64,000 bases of DNA. Source: G963663525 sp963663525 (GTDB taxonomy: Bacteria > Myxococcota_A > SURF-8 > G963663525). The position numbers were made by a program, and so were the translations under genes. The stretch lies in assembly GCA_963663525.2 (NCBI GenBank), contig CAXXHC010000004.1, positions 62,001 through 126,000 of the forward strand, read 5' to 3'. The notes under the pieces were generated by a model, which was given only the letters and a program-made list of their open reading frames with translations, searched no databases and had not been told where the DNA came from. Shown piece by piece: positions 9,109 through 16,387 of this stretch. Every line of letters begins with the position of its first letter. Position 1 is the first letter of the stretch.

Positions 9109-9653
9109 TAGTTTTTCTCCATGGTGCGATGGGAGGGGGAACACGAGCCGTGAGACGGCGTTTTTCCTGTATCCAAGAGGATCACGCCCATCAGGGCGTA
9201 GTTGGAGAGGTCCAGCAGGGTATCGCGTAACGTTTCCGATTGGACCTGGATCGAATGGCGGCTGACCACGATGGCCCGGGAGATCTTGTCCATCAGGCGG
9301 ACCATCACGCCGCCGATGCCGCAACGGGAAAACGAATTTCCGTAATCGGCGTTTTTGCGATTGAACAACTGAAACGCTTCGTAAGACACTTGCATCATTC
9401 GGGTGGAGGCCGAGTTGTCGGGTGCAGGTTTTGGGCGATCGGGTCGTCGATCCCAGGTTTCAATCGCGTCTTGATAAGAGGCGGAATCGAGGGTGCGAAC
9501 GCCACACTCTTCGTTGGAGCATTGGACCCAGAAAAGAACGGGGAATTCTCCGTCGGAACTTTCCACGTCGGCGGAACTGGTCCACAGCAAGGATTCTTTC
9601 CCGCAGCAGGGACAAGGTTTAACTTTGATATCGGGACAAATGAAGGTTCTCAT
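9108..9653 (-). CDS. Lar-like zinc ribbon fused to a DUF1599/Nmad1-like domain
   Basis: This is a 181-residue protein starting at ATG 9653, chosen because the family-like sequence begins there. Residues 1-75 form a Lar-type (restriction alleviation) zinc ribbon: KPCPCCGKES, then CSNEECGVRT and AIETWDRR. Residues 85-165 (FNRKNADYGNSF, IGGVMVRLMDKISRA, DTLLDLSNYALMGV) match the nucleotide-modification-associated domain 1 (DUF1599), linked in phages to base-modification chemistry. Fusion of an anti-restriction module to a nucleotide-modification domain suggests protection of the element's DNA. The fusion is seen directly; the joint role is inferred. Confidence 0.65.
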   Translation of the reverse strand: MRTFICPDIKVKPCPCCGKESLLWTSSADVESSDGEFPVLFWVQCSNEECGVRTLDSASYQDAIETWDRRPDRPKPAPDNSASTRMMQVSYEAFQLFNRKNADYGNSFSRCGIGGVMVRLMDKISRAIVVSRHSIQVQSETLRDTLLDLSNYALMGVILLDTGKTPSHGSCSPSHRTMEKN

Positions 9654-9666
9654 GATGGTTCCTTTC

Positions 9667-10476
9667 TCAGTCCGACAGAAACTCGGCGTCGTGGGTCTCG
9701 TGGGATTCATCCCCAGTGTCTTCCGGTTCGATGTCTGTGCGCACCCGGGCCGAATCCTTGAAGTATTTGTAGAGTTCGGTGAATTCCCGCACCTGGTTCT
9801 GGGTGCAAGTCCCCATTTTTTCGAGCGAAAGGACGGAGTAGTTGTCGGTGGGCATACGTAGCGACAGTCGGGTCTGGTAGACAAACAGCGGATAATCTCC
9901 GAGGACTCCACCGGGGCGACGTAGTTTTCTCGCAAAATGACGGGCGATGTATTTTTGTACCGGTTTCAAGGACGTGGATTTGGCTCGCACGATGAAGGGG
10001 GATTGATCCTCCAAATCGATGCCGATCAGGTTGTACACAATGCCGCATTTGGGAGCCGCGTCACGGCCACGACCGGCACCCCAGTTTTTGTTGGGACAGC
10101 TGTCGCAGGAGCGGATTTCACCGTCTTCGGTGATGCCTTCAAGAAGATCGTCGGAACGGCAGTAGACCTGGGTACCGACCCCTTCGATGTACTCGGCGTA
10201 GCGACGGGTTTTGCGCAGATGCAACAGTACGCAATCGATTTCATCTTTGCACAGCTCGGACACGGTATTGAAAAACGTGTCCTTGGGTACCCAGGATCCG
10301 TCTTCAAGCCTGATTTTGGCATTGAAAATCCAGAACGGCAGAGGGCGGTCTTCCTTGTCCAATGCATCCAGAGCGCCGAGTTCCGCCAACTCTCCCAGAA
10401 GGTCATCGGGAAGCGCGATGGCGGTGTCGGTCGTAGTGGACAGGGCGGTGTCTTCGGTTTGGGTCTTTTTCGGCAT
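9667..10476 (-). CDS. unknown Cys-containing protein in the recombination/replication cluster
   Basis: This 269-residue protein starts at ATG 10476, with a low-complexity Thr-rich N-terminus. The body is a mixed alpha/beta domain (PFWIFNAKIRLEDGSWVPKD) interrupted by a Cys cluster (CRSD, then CDSCPNKNWGAGRGRDAAPKC) that could bind zinc. The C-terminus is acidic, a feature shared by phage single-strand-binding proteins. I do not recognise a family. It sits between a Cas4/RecB-like nuclease gene and the Lar-like gene with short gaps (13 nt on each side). A ssDNA-binding or annealing role is possible, but only the acidic tail and neighbours suggest it. Confidence 0.5.
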   Translation of the reverse strand: MPKKTQTEDTALSTTTDTAIALPDDLLGELAELGALDALDKEDRPLPFWIFNAKIRLEDGSWVPKDTFFNTVSELCKDEIDCVLLHLRKTRRYAEYIEGVGTQVYCRSDDLLEGITEDGEIRSCDSCPNKNWGAGRGRDAAPKCGIVYNLIGIDLEDQSPFIVRAKSTSLKPVQKYIARHFARKLRRPGGVLGDYPLFVYQTRLSLRMPTDNYSVLSLEKMGTCTQNQVREFTELYKYFKDSARVRTDIEPEDTGDESHETHDAEFLSD

Positions 10477-10489
10477 GATGTTCTCCTTG

Positions 10490-11644
10490 TCAGGAAAGAA
10501 GGTGAGGCTCGTCATCGAGCAGGGAATTCAAAAAATCATCGGAGATTTCGGGTTTTTCGTGGTCTGCGGGCTGGCCTCCCAGGGGTTTGAGCGCGTCGAG
10601 ATCCACATCGGAAAGCTCGGGATGTTTCGTCGAAAGTTCACGATAGTGTTCGAACACTTCATCCTGGGGGAGCGTGCCGATGCACAGATCCCGAAAAGCG
10701 CAGGGACCGAACTGTCCGCAGGCGGTAGGATTGCGATAGCTTTCTTCCCGGCTGCTGCGTCGCATGTCGCGGGTGATGCGGTAGAGGTCGAGGGAGAAGG
10801 AATCCAGCTCCCCGGAGGTAAACTCCACCTCCCGGCGCATGAAGAAGGTGTTGCCTTCGGTCTTCAAGCGTTCGAGAATTTCGGTGTACTCGTTGGGATC
10901 ATCGCCGTTGTCCGCAATGGCTTCTTGAAAAATCTCGTAGGTGGTGTCGATGTTGGCGCGTTTGGACAGCTTGCCGGATTTAAGAATTTCGGGGCGGGCG
11001 GGAAGTTTCGAGCGCAATACATTATAGATGACCCCTTGGACATCCAAACCGGTGAATCGTCGTATCGCCCAGCAATATGCCCGCACCTGAATATCCACAT
11101 CCAGCTTGTCGAAATAGTGCTTGTCCTTTCGACCCAGGGTCTTGTGTTCCAGGATCCAGATGGACCCGTCGGGTTTTTGTACAATGCCATCCACCCGACC
11201 CACCAGGTCGTAGATGCGGGAAGAGCGACCGGACGGGGTGCGCAGGGGAACACGGAAAGGAAGCTCCACATGCAGGGTCTGGAGATCCTCGCGGTTTTTC
11301 CAGTACTCGATGTAACCCTCGATCATGCCGAGCGCTTTGGGAAGCAGCTCCATTTCCGAGCTACAGCCATCAAGAGATTCCCGAACCGCATTGAGGGCCG
11401 ATTGTTGATCACGTTGCAGATACCAGCTTTCCAGACCGGCGTGGACGGCTCGACCCAAGTTCAACGGCTCGCTGTCTTCCAACGGAGCCAAGCAACGAAC
11501 ATAACGAAATTCGTGTTTTTTGCGGCAGGAGAGCCAAGAGGTGATTTCTGAGCAGGAAACGGTTTCGCGGGTTGGAGTGCACGGCTCCATGAGAAGTTCC
11601 ATGGTTTGGGCGGTGGTGCAACCTCTGTTTGTTCGCCGTATCAT
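10490..11644 (-). CDS. PD-(D/E)XK nuclease, Cas4/RecB-like with Fe-S-type Cys
   Basis: This 384-residue protein has RecB-nuclease motifs in order: His68 in GRAVHAGLE, Asp152 in VDGIV, E166-H-K168 in ILEHKTL, and Gln186 (the QVRAY motif). An N-terminal Cys (near residue 31 or 40) and a C-terminal trio in CGQFGPCAFRDLC follow the four-Cys iron-sulfur layout of Cas4 and AddB. Phage relatives are exonucleases working with recombinases. The start overlaps the preceding stop by ATGA. No Cas genes or CRISPR repeats are near, so a phage recombination nuclease is the best reading rather than an adaptation protein. Confidence 0.75.
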   Translation of the reverse strand: MIRRTNRGCTTAQTMELLMEPCTPTRETVSCSEITSWLSCRKKHEFRYVRCLAPLEDSEPLNLGRAVHAGLESWYLQRDQQSALNAVRESLDGCSSEMELLPKALGMIEGYIEYWKNREDLQTLHVELPFRVPLRTPSGRSSRIYDLVGRVDGIVQKPDGSIWILEHKTLGRKDKHYFDKLDVDIQVRAYCWAIRRFTGLDVQGVIYNVLRSKLPARPEILKSGKLSKRANIDTTYEIFQEAIADNGDDPNEYTEILERLKTEGNTFFMRREVEFTSGELDSFSLDLYRITRDMRRSSREESYRNPTACGQFGPCAFRDLCIGTLPQDEVFEHYRELSTKHPELSDVDLDALKPLGGQPADHEKPEISDDFLNSLLDDEPHLLS

Positions 11645-11988
11645 GCCGAGACCTCCAGACGATCCATGCGCACCATGTAACGCCGGACGGTGTTGCGGGC
11701 CTGGCAGAGAATCCGGCGTACCCGTTCACGGGAGAGATGGAACTCATGGCCGACTTCTTCCAAAGTGCGTTCCTCAAGAACATAAAGACGCAGCATGCGT
11801 TTCATGCGTGCCGCTTTTTCGGGCTTGGTTTTGGCAAAACGTTCATCGATGGCTCGCTCGGCAATCTGGAAGGCGTCTTCGGCTAGCAGGTTTTGTTCGG
11901 GATTGGATGCGGCGGCTTCAAGTCGATGGCATTCATGCATTTGGGTGGCTTTGGCGAAATCGGGAATGTCGGTGGTTCTGGCTGGCAT
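11641..11988 (-). CDS. sigma-70 region-4-like regulator
   Basis: This 115-residue protein starts at ATG 11988, with AAGGAG 7 nt upstream. The C-terminal half, RMLRLYVLEERTLEEVGHEF followed by HLSRERVRRILCQA, is the sigma region-4 DNA-binding helix-turn-helix that reads -35 elements. Regions 2 and 3 are absent. It heads the leftward train (11988 to about 1085), whose members mostly overlap, so it may act as an activator or late-type transcription factor for that operon. Upstream lies the GGCCAATTAA repeat block. Phage proteins of this type are common. Confidence 0.6.
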   Translation of the reverse strand: MPARTTDIPDFAKATQMHECHRLEAAASNPEQNLLAEDAFQIAERAIDERFAKTKPEKAARMKRMLRLYVLEERTLEEVGHEFHLSRERVRRILCQARNTVRRYMVRMDRLEVSA

Positions 11989-12183
11989 GGCATGGCTCCT
12001 TTTTGCATGTGCATCACGCAAAAAATTGAAAGATGCAGACCGATAAAGCAATCGGGATGCCAAGTTGTATTTATAAGTATTTACGAGGACTTAGACCTAT
12101 ATGGGGCCATGTGTGTTTTTGAATGAGGGGATAAAACGAAAGAAACCTCAGAGGATGGGAGCGAACGCTCTATTTATTGGGAT

Positions 12184-12564
12184 AAATTGGCCAATTAATT
12201 GGCAAAGTGGCCAATTAATCTCGAAAAGTGGCCAATTAAATTTCCGGGAGATGCACCCACAACGTTCCAACATATCGGAATCACTAAGAAAACATGAGTT
12301 ATGCGAGGAACATTAAATTGGCCAATTAAATTGGCAAAAGTGGCCAATTAATCTCGAAAAGTGGCCAATTAAATTTCCGGGAGATGCACCCATAACATTC
12401 CAACATATCGGAATCACTAAGAAAACATGAGATATGCGAGGAACATTAAATTGGCCAAATTAATTGGCAAAAGTGGCCAATTAATCTCGAAAAGTGGCCA
12501 ATTAATTGGCAAAGTGGCCTATTTATCCCAAAAAATGGCCAATTAAATTGGAAAATGGCCAATA
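12184..12564. repeat. tandem ~130-bp repeats dense in GGCCAATTAA
   Basis: Two complete units (about 12184-12314 and 12315-12447) and a partial third (12448 onward) share a block with repeated GGCCAATTAA/TTGGCCAATTAATTGG palindromes, then an identical non-repetitive spacer (CCGGGAGATGCACCC). The GGCCAATTAA core recurs about ten times. Units differ by only a few substitutions and 1-2-nt indels. Such arrays serve as iterons, partition sites or repressor operators. It lies in the intergenic space between a repressor-like gene and a sigma-like gene. Frames crossing it are not genes. Confidence 0.8.
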
Positions 12565-12672
12565 CCATCAGAAAACCGCTGTGGGGTGGGATACAACCAA
12601 ACTGCATCGGACGTGATTTTTGGGTTCCTGGATCAACTAGGAATCCAGCAATAGTATAGGTAAGCTGATTTT

Positions 12673-13968
12673 CTATTCGGCGTTCTCTTCCCATGGCTCG
12701 GAAAGGCTTTGGAGCAGACGTAGTCCTGCTTGAACCTGATTCGATTCCAACTCCAAATGACGAAGTTGTTTCTTTTCAAGCTGTTCCTTGATATCCGAGA
12801 GGTTGTTAAGGAGCATCTGTTGTTGATCGTCAGATTCTTTTCGAGCTCTATCTGCCTCATCCTCCCATCGACAGGCGGCATTTTCCACGCGCGTGGAAAA
12901 ATGTTCGTTTAAATCCAGTTCCACACGCAGCACACCGCCGAAAGGATGTTTCTCGAAAACCCGTTCCCTCTGTTCCACACTCAACTGGCGCAAGGCATGT
13001 GCCGTACCGGGGTGGTGTATACCGGCCGCAAGAATCGAAACGTATCGATGATCGTTTTTACGACCTTCTTTTTTACAAAGGGCTGCATAATAAGGATTGG
13101 CAGCGAAGGTCACAACCCCCCAATCCAATTGTACCTGTTGCGCTCGTTGTGCGTATTTTGCCGCTACATATTCGTCGGGGTAGGTGGGATCGAAAATACC
13201 CCCGGCGAACAGAGACCGAATCCGCTTTTCAAGGTCGCTTTGATGTTGTTCTTTGTACGCCGCCAACTGAGTCAGTGTCGGCAGGCTTTTCGCTTGATCG
13301 ATCAACTCCTCGATCGCCTCTTGGGCTTTCTTACTGTAGTTAAAGCAAAAAATCGCGCTGGAGTTGATCTTCCGGGCCAAGTGATTGGCGGCGGGGCTGC
13401 CGACGACAAGCAGATTGGTTCTCCCGAAGCGCTCGATCAGTTCGTTTTCCGGAAGCAACAGGAAATTCTTATCGATATGCTTGACGACATTCTTGGATAA
13501 GCCGAGGCCCGCAATCCATCGTGTATCCGCCGGTGTCGCCGTGCGCGCGCCAAGATCCGCGATGGTGATCCAGCTTTCTCGATCTTCGCGTTTGTCGCCG
13601 GTAACGATGACCAACGGTTCGAAGGCTTCGGGAAAATTCAGAAAGGATCGTCCCTTTTCCCCCAACGACGAGCGGACGTCTTCAGCGTATGTGGACTCAA
13701 GGGCCTTGAGAGCGGTTTCCTTCAGGTCTTGATGGTTGGGAAACTTGCTTCTCTCAAGGCGTGCGATAGCCGCGGCGAAAAGCAGTTCACCCATACGTTC
13801 AGGAGCGTATTTTTCGGCCAAAAGAGCAATCGTCTGATCGCTGGGGATCTGATCGCCCTGGAGGATCTGGGCCACGTAACTCAATGATTTGCCAATACAA
13901 TCTCGGATATCCTTGCGTTCTTTTTCGCCGAGAATCTCGTTAAGCAACGACTTGATAGGTTTAGGCAT
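12673..13968 (-). CDS. phage-repressor-like HTH protein with unknown central domain and coiled coil
   Basis: This 431-residue protein starts at 13968 with GGGAG 8 nt upstream. Residues 1-50 look like a Cro/CI-type DNA-binding domain (IGKSLSYVAQILQGDQIPSD). Residues 95-350 are an alpha/beta domain of unknown family (ESWITIADLGART, LLVVGSPAANHLARK). Residues 365-425 are a charged coiled coil (EDEADRARKESDDQQQML). The architecture suggests a DNA-binding regulator or replication initiator that multimerises. It lies directly beside the GGCCAATTAA repeat block on one side and palindromes near 14.02-14.1 kb on the other, either of which could be its binding site. Confidence 0.5.
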   Translation of the reverse strand: MPKPIKSLLNEILGEKERKDIRDCIGKSLSYVAQILQGDQIPSDQTIALLAEKYAPERMGELLFAAAIARLERSKFPNHQDLKETALKALESTYAEDVRSSLGEKGRSFLNFPEAFEPLVIVTGDKREDRESWITIADLGARTATPADTRWIAGLGLSKNVVKHIDKNFLLLPENELIERFGRTNLLVVGSPAANHLARKINSSAIFCFNYSKKAQEAIEELIDQAKSLPTLTQLAAYKEQHQSDLEKRIRSLFAGGIFDPTYPDEYVAAKYAQRAQQVQLDWGVVTFAANPYYAALCKKEGRKNDHRYVSILAAGIHHPGTAHALRQLSVEQRERVFEKHPFGGVLRVELDLNEHFSTRVENAACRWEDEADRARKESDDQQQMLLNNLSDIKEQLEKKQLRHLELESNQVQAGLRLLQSLSEPWEENAE

Positions 13969-14023
13969 TTCATGTTCTCCCGGCGATCTATCGCCCAGTT
14001 AACCTTGATTCGCTGTACTGGTT

Positions 14024-14104
14024 TATTTAACGCTAAATACCGCCTAAAGATTAAGTTGTGCGGCTTCACTTAATAATTGACAGGGTACCAGTTTATTCTA
14101 GAAT
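14024..14104 (+). promoter_or_regulatory. palindromes and possible sigma-70 promoter in the control region
   Basis: TATTTA-ACGC-TAAATA (14024-14039) and TTAAGT-N11-ACTTAA (about 14051-14073) are inverted repeats. TTGACA (14077-14082) and TAGAAT (14099-14104) are spaced 16 bp and form a rightward promoter candidate. The region separates the repressor-like gene from the rightward sigma-54 activator, a layout like a phage control switch. No gene is convincing between 14104 and 14400. Confidence 0.4.
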
Positions 14105-14400
14105 TGTTAAGTATGTTTTTTCTCATGTTTTTCGATTGTGGCATCGGCGTTTCCAGGCTGATGATCGTTCACAGAGACCAGAAAAACTCGAAGAAACAAC
14201 AACGCTCTTTGCACCAACCGCGTCAGGTTTTGCTCGATATCAACAACGAACAGACACCAAGCACGATGGGATACTGGTAAAATGAAAAGGCTCATCTATG
14301 CCATCTTTATCGGGGGGATGGCGATTTCGATGACGCATCACTATATCTTTACTTTATCATGTCCAAGCACAGTCCATCAAAGCATTTACAACGACGAAAA

Positions 14401-14562
14401 TCACGCTGAGATTTCGTCCGACTTATCCAGCATTTTCTCCATGTTCATGGAGATCCAATCCTGTGGATCCCGATACTCTCCCACCCATATTTCAATCGCT
14501 CCACCACGAAAACGAAAAATATCGAAACCGTCACAATACCTTAAAGACCCCTTTTCACTCAT
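14401..14562 (-). CDS. possible small protein, unannotated, 53 residues
   Basis: A leftward frame from ATG at 14562 to TGA at 14401-14403 gives MSEKGSLRYCDGFDIFRF, then a charged, aromatic-rich tail (GAIEIWVGEYRDPQDWI). The composition is protein-like, unlike random frames here. The frame is open a little further upstream (into 14637) without a better start, and no strong Shine-Dalgarno is visible. It overlaps an equally short rightward frame that looks less like a protein. It could be a remnant of a longer gene. Function is unknown. Confidence 0.35.
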   Translation of the reverse strand: MSEKGSLRYCDGFDIFRFRGGAIEIWVGEYRDPQDWISMNMEKMLDKSDEISA

Positions 14563-14586
14563 TTTACGAACGTTCTGGACGCCATT

Positions 14587-15606
14587 GTGATTGAACTTGC
14601 GTATTCCAATACGGAAGAGCTGATAGGGATTGATCCCCTAACGAAAGCTCTGTTTAAAACGATCCTAGGAATCGCTCGGATTGGAACAACGGCCATTCTG
14701 ATTCAGGGGGAAACGGGGGTTGGAAAAGAAGGCTGCGCAAAAGCCATCCATTACAATAGCTCTCGAAAACCTCATCCGCTGGTTGCGGTCAATTGCGCAT
14801 CCATTCCCGACTCCCTGGCGGAAAGCACATGGTTTGGACACAAAAAGGGATCGTTCACAGGGGCTGTGACGGACAAGCCAGGGTTTTTCGAGGCCGCTCA
14901 TGGCGGGGTGTTGTTTCTTGATGAAGTCGGTGATTTGTCTCTAGAATCGCAAGCCTTGCTGTTACGAGCACTTCAGGAAAAAGAAGTTGTACGACTCGGT
15001 GAAATGAAACCGAGGCGTGTTGATGTACGCATCGTATCGGCCACCAACAAAGATCTTCTGGCCATGATCGAGTGCGGAGAGTTTCGCAGAGATTTATACT
15101 ATCGATTGGTTGAGGAACCGGCGATGGTCATCCCGCCGCTACGGGAACGTCCGGAAGACATTCGTGTTCTGGCAGAGTCTTTTTTGAAAGATTTCAATCG
15201 TCAATACAAGGTTTCTGTACAAGTGGAACACGACGTCCTCGTATCTCTACAATCCCATGCCTGGCCGGGAAACGTGCGAGAGCTGAAATCCAAGGTGCAC
15301 ACCATGGTTTTGAATGCTGCCCGGCGTGGTGTGGATCATGTTGAACTCGCGGATGTGCAAAATGACCTGCAAGCGAAAGATCCAGAGACGATCGCCCTCC
15401 GGAAAAGCCGGAATCTGCAAGACAAAATCATCAAGAGTTTAACCCGAAATCACACCCGAACCGTGAGAAACCTTGTTGAAGAAACCGGATGCCATCGGAA
15501 GACGGTGAATTATCAGTTGAATCAGATGGAAAAATGCGGACTGGTCCGAATCGAACGCCGTCGGGGAAGGGGAGGCAACATTGTTCATCTGCGCACCGGA
15601 GTGTGA
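14587..15606 (+). CDS. sigma-54-dependent AAA+ activator without receiver domain
   Basis: This 339-residue protein has an NtrC-type AAA+ core: Walker A GETGVGKE, the sigma-54-contacting loop as GSFTGA (one change from GAFTGA), Walker B LFLDEVGDLS, and RRDLYYRL with a WPGNVRELKS segment. It lacks a receiver or GAF domain at the N-terminus. The C-terminal domain is a winged-helix-like block (TRTVRNLVEETGCHRKTVNYQ) rather than the usual Fis-type HTH. GTG at 14587 is the likely start; no strong Shine-Dalgarno is visible. A perfectly spaced sigma-54 promoter lies 10 bp after the stop, so it probably activates the recombinase operon. Confidence 0.8.
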   Translation: MIELAYSNTEELIGIDPLTKALFKTILGIARIGTTAILIQGETGVGKEGCAKAIHYNSSRKPHPLVAVNCASIPDSLAESTWFGHKKGSFTGAVTDKPGFFEAAHGGVLFLDEVGDLSLESQALLLRALQEKEVVRLGEMKPRRVDVRIVSATNKDLLAMIECGEFRRDLYYRLVEEPAMVIPPLRERPEDIRVLAESFLKDFNRQYKVSVQVEHDVLVSLQSHAWPGNVRELKSKVHTMVLNAARRGVDHVELADVQNDLQAKDPETIALRKSRNLQDKIIKSLTRNHTRTVRNLVEETGCHRKTVNYQLNQMEKCGLVRIERRRGRGGNIVHLRTGV

Positions 15607-15615
15607 TTTTACATT

Positions 15616-15632
15616 TTGGCATGATGGTTGCT
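15616..15632 (+). promoter_or_regulatory. sigma-54 promoter for the recombinase operon
   Basis: TTGGCATGATGGTTGCT has GG at -24 (15618-15619) and GC at -12 (15630-15631) with the invariant 10-nt spacing. It lies directly after an NtrC-type activator gene and before the first recombinase-operon gene. An inverted repeat (CTATCT/AGATAG) follows in the leader. Confidence 0.75.
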
Positions 15633-15686
15633 TTACCTATCTACTCGATAGAAGATAGTAAGAATAACAAGGAGTTAGATAGCACC

Positions 15687-15890
15687 ATGTCTCAGGCCAA
15701 TCATTTTTCCCATGAAATTGCAGATCTCTTCGCCACCGGTTACCTACGCCTCCGAAAACGGCAAGCCATGCAAGCATCGAAAACTTTCTTCGAGAAAAAA
15801 CTGGATGATGTGGCTGAAAGAGCGAAGTTCGGGACTGGAGAAAATCGAACTTTGGAGAAAGGAAATATCGAACGATGGCGAAGCAATTGA
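15687..15890 (+). CDS. small unknown protein at the head of the recombinase operon
   Basis: This 67-residue protein starts at ATG 15687, with AAGGAG about 12 nt upstream. A longer in-frame start at 15489 lies inside the activator gene and is unlikely. It is helical and basic (HEIADLFATGYLRLRKRQAM). Small proteins in this position are regularly found before DUF2924 and serine recombinase genes. It overlaps the DUF2924 start by 16 bp, so the genes are co-translated. Function is not known. Confidence 0.55.
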   Translation: MSQANHFSHEIADLFATGYLRLRKRQAMQASKTFFEKKLDDVAERAKFGTGENRTLEKGNIERWRSN

Positions 15891-16387
15891 ATACAACCCG
15901 AAAACAGAAAAATGGTATTTTAGCCCAGCTTGCACGTTTGGAACAACTGCCTATGGAAGAACTCAAGATTCGCTGGCAGGCGCTCTTCGGCAACGAACCT
16001 CCTGTCGCCAACCGGAAATACATGGTCAAGCGATTGGCCTACCGCATTCAGGAAATCGCCCATGGTGGCCTGCCAGATGAAGCCAAGCATCGGATGCGTC
16101 GTTTTCTGGAAGAGGAAGGCTACGACGAGTTGGGACGTCCCGGGGCCAAGCCGAAACCGAAGACGAATCCCCAACCGGTGGCCGGAACGGTTTTCGTGCG
16201 CGAATGGGATGGCGAACAGCATGAAGTACGTGCGGTGGGAAACGGTTTCGAGTATCGCGGAAAGCAGTATCGATCCCTTTCCGCCGTGGCTCGCGAGATT
16301 ACCGGGACAAGGTGGAATGGCCCAAAGTTTTTTGGTCTGCGCGACGGAGTGAACGTCAAAGTGAAGGAGTCCGATGAACGGATGTAA
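15875..16387 (+). CDS. DUF2924 protein
   Basis: This 170-residue protein matches the DUF2924 family, which accompanies large serine recombinases: the N-terminal half has LARLEQLPMEELKIRWQALF and KYMVKRLAYRIQEIAHG, and the C-terminal half has VFVREWDGEQHEVRAV followed by FEYRGKQYRSLSAVAREITG. The C-terminal module resembles small DNA-binding or recombinase-accessory domains. It overlaps its neighbours on both sides (16 and 14 bp), showing operon organisation. It may help site-specific recombination by DNA binding, but the mechanism is not established. Confidence 0.85.
   Translation: MAKQLNTTRKQKNGILAQLARLEQLPMEELKIRWQALFGNEPPVANRKYMVKRLAYRIQEIAHGGLPDEAKHRMRRFLEEEGYDELGRPGAKPKPKTNPQPVAGTVFVREWDGEQHEVRAVGNGFEYRGKQYRSLSAVAREITGTRWNGPKFFGLRDGVNVKVKESDERM

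Noticed and set aside
10211..11551. 446-codon rightward frame
   Set aside because: Reverse-strand shadow of the Cas4/RecB-like and neighbouring genes, which have real motifs and start signals.
12184..12564. CRISPR array
   Set aside because: Repeats are long, near-identical including the intervals, with no unique spacers and no cas genes nearby.
12446..12694. 82-codon leftward frame across the repeat array
   Set aside because: Its residues merely mirror the GGCCAATTAA repeats and there is no start signal.
14282..14590. 102-codon rightward frame before the sigma-54 activator
   Set aside because: No Shine-Dalgarno, poor composition, and it overlaps a more protein-like leftward frame and the activator start.
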